A stretch of DNA of 64,000 nt from Hevea brasiliensis (GCF_030052815.1 NC_079494.1:39170467-39234466), one strand, 5' to 3'; numbered from the stretch's first letter, positions 36,491 to 48,431 are shown. Notes: generated from the letters alone by a model not told the origin. A program made the numbers and translations.

Positions 36491-37182
36491 TGTAAAACCA
36501 TCACTTTAGCTAGTCCGTACATTCTACTGTTTCGGTGATCAATGTCTGTTCGGACAGCTAGAATGACTGGAACTATATGTAAACTAGAGAGGAGTCATAA
36601 ATAATTGAAATAATGGTAAGGAAAAAATTTAGAAAAATTTAAGCAATGAAATACAACAAAGTTAAATGAGCCGGTGTCCCGACGATGGGTAACCCAACGG
36701 GAATTGACTGTAAAGATAGTTGTCGACCCTATACCCATAGGAAAACCCTGTGAAATAATTTTTAGGACTCTAGAGAAGAGTCATTGAGGTTTCGATGGCA
36801 TTAGAATGCCAAGAAAATACTTAGAAAAAATTTTAAATTGGTATAGACAATTTTAGTCCGTTAAGCCAAACGAAGGGCATTTTGGTCATTTCGCCTTGAG
36901 AGATGATTTTTGACCAACTTGTTCATTTAAGTAAGTAAATTATATGACATAAAATATGAATAAATATTGCTAAAAATTAAATTAAAAATGAGTAGGAAAG
37001 AAAAGAAAATAAAATGAATAAAAATTAAAATTATGACATAAGATGATGTCATTTAACATGCCTCCACCAATCACAATGCAATAAGCTTTCTTAAAACAAT
37101 TAAAAGAGATAAAATCAAAGAAAAAAAAATCAGATTTTCCTTCTTCTTCTTCAGCTTGCCGAGACACTTCCATGAGCCTTCC
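36491..37182 (+). repeat. 5' part of a gypsy LTR inserted in the older pol
   Basis: Begins TGTAAAACCATC (a mutated TGTAACACCC) directly after the broken integrase reading. It matches the first roughly 550 bases of the LTR at 8093 and has the GAGCCGG...GATGGGTAACC block. Its continuation is displaced by the element inserted at 37183 and is not in the window. The preceding 5 bp are ATCCT. Confidence 0.82.
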
Positions 37183-40100
37183 TGTAACACCCTGTAGCAA
37201 CTCCGTATATTCTACTGTTCCGGTGACCAGTGTCGGTCTGGACAGTTAGAACATCCGAAAAAATATTTAAACTAAAGTGAGGAACCATAATTAACTCAAA
37301 TATTGATAAGAAAAATTTAGAAAAAATTTTAGAAATAAAATACAAATAAGTTAAATGAGCCGGTGCCCAAGAGATGGGTAACCTAGTAGGAAGTTGCGGT
37401 TCTCGTAACTAGGAGCCCTAGACCTGGGGGAAAATTCATAAAATAATTTTTGGTACTCCAAAGAAGGGTCATTGAGGTTTCTATGGCATTAGAAAGCCAA
37501 GAAAATGCTTAGAAAATTTTTTGAATTGGTACAGACAATTTTAGTTTGTTAAGCCAAACGGATGGCATTTTGGTCATTTCGTCTTCAGAGATGATTTTTG
37601 GCCGACTTGTCTAGTTAAGTAAATAATTATTATGTCATAAAATATGAATAAATATTGCTAAAAAATTAAATTGAAAATGAGTAGAGAAGAAAAGAAAAGA
37701 AAATGAGATTAAATGACAATTTTGACATCACATGATGTCATTAATCCTTTCCCCACAAATCACAATTAAGCTAGCCTATTAAAAAGGGATAATTGAGACA
37801 AAAATAAATAAAAGCAATCAGATTCATCTCCTTCCCCATTTCCAGCCGTTTCCTCTTCCACACCCAAACCACCATTGAAAGCTTATCAAAGCTTCAATTC
37901 CCACCTTAAACCACCTCAAAACCCTAACTTGCCTTTATTAAAAAATTATCCCTACCACTAGAGCAAGCTTTGGGAAGCAATTTGAAAGGAAGAAAGTGAA
38001 GTTTTTAAGCCTTGGAAAGTGCCTAAGTTAAGGTTAGTGCTAATTTATTCTAAAAATTTTGTGTATGGCTGCCATTGAACATGATATTGGTGTTGTAAAC
38101 TATGGATTGTATGTGTATGAAAATTTTAGTTGTTAGAGTTAGGGTTTGAGGCATAAAACTTAAATTTTATTCATGTGTTGGTGAATGAAAGTTTAAATGG
38201 TCAATTAGTGACCATTTGGCTGTGTATGATGAGGAAATGAAGAGAGTTGTGGCTTGGTATTTGAGGTTGGTAAGTTGCCTTGGCTGACCTACAGGACTGA
38301 CCATGAGTCCAGCAGGTTTGGGCAGCTATAAATAGAGTTGTATAGGTTCAATTGGTACAAGGCCAATTGGGCATGAAACTAGACACATAATGGCACAACT
38401 TTGGTGAAGAAACCCTGCCCAGAAAACTAAACCAAGTTGGCCTAAAAATTGCCCTAATCCGGGTGACTTGCATTCTGCCTGGGCAAAATGACCAAATGAA
38501 CAATGTTTATTCATTTGGTGATAACTCAGTGTAGAAAGGTCCAATTGACCTGAAATTTTACCAGCAGAAAGCTGAGACATAGACCTACAAGAACACAAAT
38601 CCAAATTCTGATCATAACCTAGTCAAATTGCCAACCAAACTTAGGTTATCAAATCTGGTAGAACCAGTTTTGCCCAGAATTTTGGATTCTATCCAATCCG
38701 GCCAGTTATGGTGTTTAGGCCATAACTTGAGCTACAAAACTCCAAATAGACTGATTCAAAAAATGAAATGTAACTAGACAAAATAAGGAACAACTTTCAT
38801 GAAGATAACTTTGCCAAATTCCTACTGTACAAATGACCAATGGAATAGTAAACATAAGGCTTGAAATCTGAAAATTGTGAATAATTAACACTAAGCTTAG
38901 AAATGGTATTGGCAACCAATACCAACAACTTTAGAATGCAAAATGTGGTATGTTGAGAGTATTAGAACCAATGTACCTATTGTCTATGAAAAAGTCAACA
39001 TTTTAGTTGACCAATAAAATGAATAGTAACACCTAAACTTAAATTTCAAGAATTGTAAAGTTTAAAGTGTAACATGCCCTAGTACACCTAGCAAGATTGG
39101 TTTGGATAGGTTGGCATGCCAATAGGGTTCAGTTAGCAGTACTGCACATGGTATTATGCCATTCTATGATTTCATGGCTTTTAGCCATTCTGACATTGTG
39201 TTGAGACTTGGCCTTGTGCCTAATGTTATTATAGCTTATTAGCTGTTTTGTTGCACACCGGGAGACACATATGTGACCGATGGTGTGACGGCCCGAGGTA
39301 CTTGATATCCAGTGCCAGTTTACCCATTTATCCAGTCCAGTCATCCAATATAGGTTACTTAAGCAACCAAAAATGAAAGTTGATAAATTTAATGAAATAC
39401 TGAATATAACAAGTACCAAATAAATAAGACTACCAATAATTATAAAAAAATTTATCTGCATGAGACATCAATACACTAACTGCATATTTATTTTTTTTAT
39501 TAGTTCTTTTTATTTTATTATTGGCACCACTAAGCATTATTGCTTAACGCATCTCTTTTTGCCACGCGTAGGTTCTGGAGAGACAGACAGAGAGCCCAGC
39601 AGACCACAGACTGGGTGAGGTCACAGATCTGCCTAGCGTCAGAGTCACCTCTCATCTACAATGCATCAGTGGTAGGACCTTTAGGTCCCTTTTGATATTA
39701 TGTTTTTGCATTTTGTATTAGGTAGTAGTTTGTGATTTGTAAATTATGAACTCATGTAAATAGTAAATTTATGTAATCATATGTTGATGTACATATTTTG
39801 AAGAATTTTGTTAATTAATATAATTTGAGAATATCTTCATGAAATTTTAGTTGATTTTGAATTTAAATGAAATTGTGGATTAATATTGAGAACTTGAAAT
39901 GATTTCTAATGTTGAGACCATGTTGATGGTTATTGGAGTTTGAGAATGATTGGAAATGATTATTGGAATTGTTTTTTCACAGGTTCTGAAGAACTGTTTT
40001 CTCCATTTTTAGTCGGTACTCTACTGAATTTTTTATAAAATTTTTGGAATCTCAAATAAATTATAATTTCAATAAATGACTTAAATGAATTATATTTCAT

Positions 40101-40233
40101 AAATTGTACTTCATAACTATGAAAAAAATAAATTAGGAAGAATAAAAAAAATGATTGAATTAAAATAGGGTGTTCCGGTACACTGTGTGGCATATCTTGC
40201 TCAGTTACACTGTAGACGGGTAAGGGTGTCACA
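37183..40233 (+). repeat. 5' LTR of the plus-strand Tekay-like chromovirus
   Basis: Starts TGTAACACCC and ends GGTGTCACA, 3,051 bp, followed by TTTAG and a PBS. Closely related to the LTRs at 11830-14915 and 19729-22888 in the other orientation. It interrupts the LTR fragment at 36491 (preceding 5 bp CTTCC). Stem-loop pair at 39530-39568. Confidence 0.9.
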
Positions 40234-40238
40234 TTTAG

Positions 40239-40254
40239 TGGTATCAAAGCACGG
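40239..40254 (+). other. Primer binding site with one change
   Basis: TGGTATCAAAGCACGG lies five bases after the LTR. Relative to the initiator-Met site of the sister copies one G is A (GAGC to AAGC), consistent with age. Confidence 0.85.
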
Positions 40255-40354
40255 TTTAGGCATTTCTGGGCCTAGATTGAGTCCATACTATGCATTGCAT
40301 TTGTAAGAGTCGAGGTGACACTAATGCAGATCTGTTGTCTTTGTTGAATAGGAT

Positions 40355-41494
40355 ATGGAGCCTTCATCTCAAAGGGCCGTTGAGGAGGAAGTGGAGAGTC
40401 ATGCTCCACCTGCAGCAGCTGAGACTGAGGATAGGGGAGAACCTGCTCTGCCAGCTCAAGCAGAGCCTGCTTAGCCTCCACAGGCCATCTTCCATAAAAT
40501 GGCCGAATTCTTCAGACAAATGGCTGGGGTAATGCCACCACCACCACCTCCACAACAGAAATCACACCTGGAAAGACTGAGAAAATTTGGAGTAGTGGAT
40601 TTCTTTGGCAAGAGAGAAGATGATTCTGTTACAGCCAAAAATTGGTTGAACAGAACAGAAAGGGTTTTAAAACAACTCCACTGCACTCCAGAGCAAAACC
40701 AAGAAGCTGCTATATCTCTGTTGCAAGATGATGCATATGAATGGTGGGATACGGTGTCCAGTAAAGTACAGCCAGAAGTAATAACTTGGGACTTCTTCCT
40801 CTCAGAATTCAAGAAGAAATATGTGGGTAGTGTATACCTGGAAGAGAGAAGAAGATAGTTCATTAATTTGAGGCAGAGACAGCTAACAGTGGTAGAGTAT
40901 GAAAAGGAATTTGTCAGACTGAGTCGTTATGGAAGGGAGATAGTCCCTAATGAAGCCGAGAGGTGTAAAAGATTTGAAGAGGGATTAAACGACAACATAA
41001 AGATCATGATTACTGCCTTGGGAATCACAAACTTCACCAAGTTAGTGGAAGTTGTAATAAAAGTTAAAAAGGTTAGAATAAGTGAGCAGACCAGAAGAGA
41101 GAGACAGCAAAAAAAGGGCCCGGGTCAGTCTAGCTCATCTCCTGCACTAGGAAAGAAGTTCAAAGGTCCACCTGCATAGATTTCAGGTCAACCTCAAGGT
41201 CTGGGTCAATCTCAGGGGCCCAGGCCACAGTTCACCCCTAGGAGAGGTCAGTCCACACCATCAGTGGGTAGCTCTCTAGGGACGGGGTTTAAGGGACCAG
41301 CCCCAGCATCTTTTGCATGTCTGCATTGCCTGAAATGGCATAAGGGGGAGTGTTGGAGAGTGACTGGTGCCTGCTTAAGGTGTGGGTTGACAGAGCATCA
41401 GCTAAGGAACTGTCCACGCAGAACTACTACAGCTGTTCTAACACAAGCAGACAGACCTGCTCCTACACCACAAAGGGGTATCTGGCAAATCTGA
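40355..41494 (+). pseudogene. Chromovirus gag (plus-strand copy)
   Basis: ATG at 40355 opens M-E-P-S-S-Q-R-A-V-E-E, the counterpart of the gag at 19601. A proline run, the capsid core (L-E-R-L-R-K-F-G, A-Y-E-W-W-D-T, E-Y-E-K-E-F-V-R-L) and the zinc knuckle C-L-R-C-G-L-T-E-H-Q-L-R-N-C (about 41376) follow. Stops near 40472, 40856 and 41177 break it; the first and third replace Gln of the sister by TAG. A one-base frame change near 41485, at the gag-protease linker, shifts the frame of the protease part. Confidence 0.9.
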
Positions 41495-41498
41495 GGCA

Positions 41499-43103
41499 GT
41501 GGGACCATCACAGAGGCCTACATCTGAGCTAGCAGAGAGGCCTGACGGTAGACCACCTACCAGAGCCTATGCCATGAGAGCTCAAGAGGAGCAAGATGCC
41601 CCAAACATCATTATGGGTACGTTCTCCCTCTATAATACATTTGTGTATGCATTGGTGGATCCAGGATCTACTCATTCATATATCTACATCAACCTACCCG
41701 TAGAAAGGGGGATACTAGTAGGGGAGAGTGATCAAGACATCCTAGTCACTAATCCATTGGGCCACAGTGTAGTAGTGAACAAAGTGTACAAGGGTTGCCC
41801 GTTAAGGATTCAGGGGTATGAATTCTTGGCAGACCTGATTGAGTTGCCTTTCCATGAGTTTAATGGGATTTTGGGAATGGACTAGTTGTCATGTCATCAG
41901 GCAATGGTTGATTGTAAACTGAAGAGGATTTCTTTGAAAACTCCTGAGGGTAATGAGATCATAGTTATCGGGAAAAAGATTTCTTGTCCAATTTCATATC
42001 AGCCAAAGTTGCAAGAAAATTGATGAGAAAAGGCTGTGAAGCCTACCTAGCACATATGGTGGATACTAGGCAGGCTAAGCCAGATCTGTGTGACATACCC
42101 ACAGTAAAAGACTTCCCAGATGTGTTCCCTGAAGAATTGCCTGGCTTACCACCAGAAAGGGAAGTCAAATTTGCTATTGAGATACTGCCGGGTACAGCCC
42201 CAATCTCTATTGCTCCTTATAGGATGGCACCCACAGAATTGAAAGAACTGAAAATCCAGTTACAGGAGTTACTGGATAAGGGGTTCATACGCCCCAGTGT
42301 GTCACCATGGGGAGCTCCCGTGTTGTTTGTGAAAAAGAAGGATGGGACTTTGAGGTTGTGCATCGATTACCAGTAGTTGAATAAAGTGACAGTGAAGAAC
42401 AAATATCCATTGCCTAGAATTGATGATCTATTTGGTATTTTCAAAAATTGATCTCAGATCAGGGTATCATCAGTTGAGGGTGAAGGATGCAGATGTGCTA
42501 AAGACTACATTCAGGACCCGATATGGGCATTATGAGTTTCTGGTGATGCCCTTTGGCCTAATAAATGCACCAGCAGCATTCATGGACCTTATGAATCGTA
42601 TCTTTCATCCATACCTAGATCGGTTCGTAGTGGTCTTTATTGATGATATTTTGGTGTATTCGAAGACCAGTGAAGAACATGATGAGCATTTGAGGATTGT
42701 TCTGCAAACCTTGAGAGAAAAGAAGTTGTATGCTAAGTTGTCCAAGTGTGACTTTTGTTTGAATGAGATTATATTCCTTGGACACATAGTGTCAGCTGAT
42801 GGGATTAGGGTGGATCCCAAGAAAATAGAAGCAATGATGGAATGGAAGCCTCCCAGAAATACAACTGAGATCAGAAGCTTCTTGGGGCTAGCTGGGTATT
42901 ACAGAAGATTTATAAAGGGACTTTCCTTAATAGCTGCTCCAATGACCAAGTTGTTACACAAGAATGTCAGATTTGATTGGAATGACAAGTGTCAGACCAA
43001 TTTTGAGAAGTTGAAGGCTATGTTAACAGAGGCACCAGTGTTGACACAGCCAGTGTTGGGAAAGGACTTTGTGGTCTACAGTGATGCCTCTCATAATGGT
43101 TAG
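41499..43103 (+). pseudogene. Chromovirus protease and reverse transcriptase (plus-strand copy)
   Basis: Protease with V-D-P-G-S-T-H-S near 41655 and G-I-L-G-M-D followed by a TAG where the sister has Trp (about 41883). The RT part starts near 42190 (I-A-P-Y-R-M-A-P), with a TAG for Gln near 42374. A short deletion near 42431 removes the segment after D-D-L-F, so the frame changes. The catalytic V-F-I-D-D-I-L-V-Y is intact near 42640, and the thumb L-G-H-I-V-S-A-D-G near 42778. The open stretch 42420-43103 ends in RNase H (V-Y-S-D-A-S-H-N-G). Confidence 0.9.
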
Positions 43104-44197
43104 GGTGTGTATTGATGCATGAGGGGAAGGTGGTCGCTTATGCTTCCAGTCAGCTAAGGCCACATGAACAGAATTACCCTACCCATGATCTAGAACTTGT
43201 AGCAATTATCTTTGCATTTAAGATATGGAGGCACTACTTGTATGGTGAAAAGTGCTACATTTACATAGACCACAAAAACCTGAAATACTTGCCAATGCAG
43301 AAGGAGCTCAACCTTAGACAGAGGCGATGGATTGAGTTCCTGAAAAACTATGATTGTGTAATTGACTACCATCCTGGGAAGGCAAATGTAGTTGCAGATG
43401 CTTTGAGCAGAAAATCCATCACAGCTTTGAGATCATTAAATGCCCGTTTATCCTTGTCTCGAGATGGAGCTATTTTGGCTCAGTTACAAGTGAGGCTAAA
43501 CCTGCTACAGCAGATTTTAGATGGGCAAAAGGTAGATGAGAAATTAATTACTACTGTGAGTAAAATCTCAGAAGGGAAAGCAACTGACTATGAGGTGAAA
43601 GCAGATGGGTGTCTATACTACAAAGGAAGACTGTGTGTACCAGATGATGGGGAATTGAAGGCCAGTATTCTAAAAGAGGCACACACCAGTGTTTATGCTA
43701 TGCACCCAAGAAGTACAAAAATGTATCATGATCTGATGATTCAATATTGGTGGCCTGGTATGAAGAAGGACATAGCTGATTATGTGACTAAATGCTTGAC
43801 ATGTCAGCAAGTCAAGGCAGAACATCAAGTTCGATCGGGTTTGTTACAGTCTATACGCATGCCTGAATGGAAATGGGATAGGGTCACCATGGATTTTGTA
43901 AGTGGTCTACCTCTCACCCAAAGAAAGCATGATGCAGTATGGGTGATGGTAGATAGATTGACAAAGTCAGCATACTTTCTGCCAGTTATGACTGACTACT
44001 CACTGGAGAAATTAGCAAAATTATATATCAGTGAGATAGTTAGACTGCATGGAATTCCACTTTCCATCATATCTGATCGAGACCCAAGGTTTACATCAAG
44101 ATTTTGGAAGAAATTGCATGAATCCTTGGGTACACAACTCCACTTCAGCATAGCTTTCCATCCTCAGACGGATGGGCAATTAGAAAGAGTAATCCAG
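43104..44197 (+). pseudogene. Chromovirus RNase H and integrase (plus-strand copy), cut by insertion
   Basis: A single base lost at about 43101 shifts the frame; the open stretch 43112-44209 then carries the rest of RNase H, including the [11 protein letters not shown] segment that is deleted in the minus-strand sister. Integrase follows: H-P-x-S, the C-L-T-C-Q-Q zinc ligands (about 43795), V-T-M-D-F (first Asp, about 43890), S-D-R-D-P-R-F (second Asp, about 44070) and [11 protein letters not shown] (Glu, about 44180). The core looks intact. Coding stops at the candidate intron, into which the Ogre-like element has inserted; the C-terminal exon is not in the window. Confidence 0.92.
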
Positions 44198-44212
44198 GTA
44201 AACAATTGAAAC
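44198..44212 (+). other. First 15 bases of the integrase intron, cut at the insertion site
   Basis: GTAAACAATTGAAAC follows V-I-Q exactly as GTAAATAATTGAAAC does at 15763 (minus). The last five bases, GAAAC, are the left target duplication of the element that starts TGTTGACACC at 44213. The right half of the intron is beyond the window. Confidence 0.7.
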
Positions 44213-44263
44213 TGTTGACACCATATTTTGGCTGATCCCCAAAATCAGTAGACTTTGAAATCG

Positions 44264-44485
44264 ATCCCCAACACTAAGTTTCCATGTCGCTCACTTCATT
44301 ACCGATCTCTCTTCAAAGAGATCAAACCAATGCCAAGTCTCCATATCGTTCAATTCATTACCGATCTCTCAAACTAATTATCAAGTCTCCTTGCCTGTCA
44401 ATCACATTTCCAATCTCTCGTCAAACGAAATCAAACCAACATTAGGTCTTCATGCCATCTAGTCTTATTTCCGATCTCCCTTTTA
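44264..44485 (+). repeat. Degenerate tandem repeat of about 50-60 bp
   Basis: Four diverged units each contain a word like AAGTCTCCAT, then TTCATTACCGATCTCTC, then AAACCAAT. They lie just inside the left end of the Ogre-like insertion. The GATCTC vocabulary recurs in the rest of the LTR. Confidence 0.6.
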
Positions 44486-44837
44486 TAAATATTGTGGATA
44501 ATCGTTTAATAAAGTTAAGGTTTCAATCCGGCTTAATGGTGCTTCTGATCTTAAGTGTTCAAATCAAGTTTCCAATTTCAATAATCTTAAGTTTCGTTCA
44601 GTGTTTGTTCTCGGCTTAGGCCGATCTCATGCTTATAATGTTTTTCCGACCTCTCATACATAGATTAATAATCGCTTTCAAGTTTGATGTTCTAAAATGT
44701 TCAAACAATCAGGCACTTGTACAACTTAGATACTTTTCGATCTTATCAAGTTATTGAGAAAAAGAGAGAATTTCATTTCATTTCAAAGTAAAAAAAAAAT
44801 ACAAGTCATTCAGCTGGAGGATCACCCCTAGCCTGTT

Positions 44838-46640
44838 CTACATTTCGCTCACCCTCTCTATCTCCCTCAGCCTCCTCCTCGCTCTCCTCTTCATCTTGGG
44901 GAGCCAGGTCCACCATCCAAGAAAAGTCCTCCTCAGGATAACGCCTCTGAGCTCGGCCAAAAGGTCCCCGCGGGTGTTCACGTAAGCAGCGGCCTCCCTC
45001 GTCACTGCCTCTTCTTCTTTCGCTTTAAGTTCTTCAGTGAGGCGAGCGATATCAGCAGCTCGGAGCGCCCGAGCTTCTTCAAGATCATGAGCTTGCTCGG
45101 CCAATTTATCCTCATAGAATTTCATCCGCCCCTCAATTTCAGCTATATAGTCCAGGGTGGATGAAAGTTGGGCTCGGACGGAAGTTGCATCCTGGCCTGC
45201 CTTCTGGATCTCCTGCCTCAAATGATGAGCCTTTTCCCTGATGATATGCTAGTTCACCAAGCTTTCCACACTCAAACTCATTGTCTTGGCTAGGAGATCA
45301 TCAATGTTGCCCTGGGTCAGCCTGTGCCAATCCTCCTAGAGGCATATGGAAGCTCCCAGAACCTTTGCAAAACCCGGATTCTCCCGTATAGGTCGGTTCT
45401 TCTGCAAGGAATGAATGAGGACCTGGGCACCGCGGGAAAGGGTGCTCGTAGTAGGTTGGGAAGGACCACCTTTCACACTGGAAGGAGCAGGTGGAGGCGA
45501 TGGTTCTTCTTGTCGAGGAGGAGATCGTACTACTTCTATTTCAGGGATCGGCGGTTCTGAGGGTCGGGACGAGCCTCCCAGCACCTCTCTTAAATCATGC
45601 CTTGGCGTCTGTGAGGCCTCGACTCACTTCATCTCCTGCACTTTCTTGGAGACCTCCCTCTTACGCTTTCGGCTCTCTTTGGAAGCCTCGTTGCCTGCCA
45701 TTCCTGCACAAGGAAAAGTCAGTGAGTTGGCTAAGGCCCAGAGATCAGATATGTAAAAAGTACCAGGGCCGAGGTCAGAGAGCTGAAGCCCGTGTTCTTC
45801 ACCGGCAACCAGCCACATCATCCAATGGTGCAGTTCAGCCATCACCGCATCTAAACAGGAGAACTTCTGAGTGGCTGCCTAATCCTTTAGCTCCATTACC
45901 ATTGCGCCTTCTTCCCTACTAAGGGCGACATGCTTCGAAAGTGATGGGCCCAGATGCAGCTAGCTACGTGGGAAACCCTTAAAACCGTTCGGAGTCTTGC
46001 TCCTCAGAATAAAGAAGCGATTCTTCCAATTCTTCAGTGAGGAGGGCAGATCGGTAAAGAGCACACAATGCGATTTTGCTTGAAAGAACCAGTACTCATC
46101 GTCCTTTCGATGAGTGAGCCTATGTAGCTCAGCAAACACCTTAGCTGTAGAATCGAGTCCCTTAACTCGGCAGAGGCCTGTGAAGGCTACCAGGATCCGC
46201 CATGAATTCAGATATACTTGGGCTATACATACTTGGTGGAATTTCAGAACGTCCTTAAAGAAGTCATCAAGAGGAAACCGCAGCCCAGATTTTAATTGCT
46301 CTTCATATATCATGATCACATCATTTTCTTCAAAGAAGTGATCGACTCGGAGATCGCCATGGCATCTGATAAGCTCGTGTGAGTCGGTCCGAAGGTTGTA
46401 TTCTTGGCTAATCGACTGCAGATCGGTTTCTTGGAGGATTGACAGCAACTCATCAACGGGAAGGTTTTCTCTCCCTGAGGAATGTGTTCTTCATGATGGT
46501 GGTGCTTGACCACGGGCTGAAACGGAGGTCGTAGGAGGTTCAAACCACCCACCTAGTCCAACCACTTCAACTTCATCCGACGACCACGAGACATGGACGG
46601 AAGGGGGGCTAGCCGCTCTTTGACCCTCGATGCCACTCAT
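44838..46640 (-). pseudogene. Antisense gene of about 600 codons (gypsy-type transposon domain, coiled coil)
   Basis: On the minus strand an ATG at 46640 opens M-S-G-I-E-G-Q-R-A-A-S and one single frame runs to the stop at 44838, about 600 codons with no frameshift. Six internal stops interrupt it, four TAG and two TGA, all of the kind made by C-to-T change at Gln or Arg codons. The middle part (about residues 85-200, R-F-P-L-D-D-F, L-N-S-W-R-I-L-V-A-F) resembles the plant 'putative gypsy type transposon' domain (PF04195 family as I recall it). A basic, Pro/Ser-rich linker follows. The last roughly 130 residues form a heptad-rich, charged coiled coil. It lies opposite to gag-pol of the element. 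Related antisense ORFs are known in Tat-lineage elements such as Grande and Retand; its function is unknown. Confidence 0.72.
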
Positions 46641-46791
46641 TTTCAAAGAAATAAAAAGGTTTAAGTAAGAAAAGGATTAAAGTCCTTACCCAAGTGTGAT
46701 CGGTGCTGGAAGAACTTAAAGAAATGAGAGAATTTTGGAATCGCTCGCGAAGTGCTGAAAATAACATAAAGGAACAACTGACTGACCCTTC

Positions 46792-46803
46792 CCCTATTTA
46801 TAC
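46792..46803 (-). promoter_or_regulatory. TATA box for the antisense gene
   Basis: TATAAATAGGGG on the minus strand, about 150 bases upstream of the antisense ATG at 46640. This is a strong plant core-promoter match. A GGTAAGG donor-like word on the minus strand at about 46690 could mark a 5' UTR intron, which is speculative. Confidence 0.55.
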
Positions 46804-47338
46804 TCATCTGAGCATTCAATGCTCACAGCGTCCCAAGCGGCGCATCGGTTAGCAGAATTCGCCAGCTTTTCTGACACGTCGCAAGAACATTCCAGAAACT
46901 CCATAAATAAATAAGGGGAGATTTGCTTGTTAAAGATCGGCGAATTAAGGTAGATGTTCAGAATTACAGATCGACTAAGGGCTATTCAGTTAGGAATCAG
47001 ATCGGATATGCACATTAGAGATCGAAAAATAACCAATGCAATAATAAAAAAATGATAATTGTCAAAATAAAATTTCGTTTCCAAAAAATTAGAATACATC
47101 TGGGTGATCTCAAGAGATCGGATTACATCCTTTAAAGGTCATATTACATCAATTGGGCGATCTTAAGAGATCATATTACATCATTAAGAACCTTTAAAGG
47201 TCAGATTACATCATTTGGGCGATCTTTGGAGGCACTACGTCCTAACTAGCAGGGACCTATGTCAAAGCCTAGTCTCGTGGCCGAATCAAAAGATGTCTGA
47301 TCAGAAAGCCAGCCATAGGCATCGGATAGATGTGCAGC

Positions 47339-47701
47339 TCAGAGGGGGTGACTATGACTCTCATGGTAATGAGGAGTCATCATCGATGTCATGGACCAGA
47401 ACTGAGCTGCAGTCGGGATGCCCGATGTAGTGAGGAGCCAAGTGAACTTCAAGAGGCAGTCATCGATGTTAAGAGGGAAATTAGCAGTCTTCTCGCCTGA
47501 AATCGATTCATCGATTATATCAGCAGATCGACTCAAAAACGGTGCGATCGATGTTTTCGATCTTGAGCGGTAAATTAGTCTAGTTCTCTCACTATCATCA
47601 GATGTGGTTATCATGATTTTCCGATCATCGGGGTCATAAATTTTCAATCGGGGAGCAAAGAGAATAGTCAGAAGAAGATCAAAAGCAGTCACCATGGCCA
47701 T
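47339..47701 (-). CDS. Short antisense ORF in the Ogre-like LTR (unknown)
   Basis: From ATG at 47701 (M-A-M-V-T-A-F-D-L-L) the frame is open for 120 codons to 47339; in-frame codons without stop reach back to 47953. A TATATATAG word on the minus strand (47787-47795) lies about 90 bases upstream of the ATG. The same ORF is open in the copy at 61938-62606 and is interrupted in the third copy (63567-63148). I recognise no domain. It could be chance openness of U3 sequence; equal openness in two diverged copies makes it worth testing. Confidence 0.35.
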   Translation of the reverse strand: MAMVTAFDLLLTILFAPRLKIYDPDDRKIMITTSDDSERTRLIYRSRSKTSIAPFLSRSADIIDESISGEKTANFPLNIDDCLLKFTWLLTTSGIPTAAQFWSMTSMMTPHYHESHSHPL

Positions 47702-48431
47702 AATGTTACTAGAAAAACTAGAACAGAAGAAGAGAAAAATGGAAAAAGGAAGGAATGAAATATGGGAGAAATTCCCTGTTGAGGCATATATATAGGGGGG
47801 GTCTGAGCATTTATTACTAGCAGAAATCGAAGCAGATGCATCGGTAATCAAAGGATTAAATGCTTTGACTGAAGCAGCTCGGATAGAAAGAAAGGTTCTG
47901 GAATGGGAGAGATCAAGAGAAGGGCCCAGTACTAGAGATCGGAAAAGGATCATAATAGAAAGATCGGAAGGAATGGGAGATCAGAAAGCCAGGAGAGGAT
48001 GAGACAACTTCCAATAACTGTCGTCAAAATCAGAGCCGAGGTAGTTAAAGCATTGCAGATGAGATCAAATCTTCACCGCACGCCTCATTTGCAGAATCGC
48101 CCACATTGCTGATAGGCGCCAGGACATGTCATGACAGTCTTGTACATCTCGATCTCCACCGTTGATTTTACTTGTAAGGACAAGCCCGGAGGCCTTGGAT
48201 CAATGAGAAGACGACAAGACCGGCGCCTTTTATTTTCGGCCCTCGGATCTCCCTTGACATGAAGATTTTGAATCGTTGAATTAGAAAAGAGAAAGGATAA
48301 ATATTCTGAATAGGATCTCAGCCGTCCATTTTGATGCTCTTCAATTATCAGGCATCAGATCATGTCCTTTAAAATCCAAACCTTCCATCTCCCTGAGAGG
48401 AAATCCTAACCCTTCATTGGGAGCACCCGTT

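Noticed and set aside
45324..45922. Plus-strand ORFs of 78-143 codons opposite the antisense gene.
   Set aside because: They are complements of the longer minus-strand frame with the better domain and coiled-coil evidence.
46680..46700. 5' UTR intron of the antisense gene.
   Set aside because: A donor-like GGTAAGG is present but no convincing acceptor before the ATG; left only as a remark.
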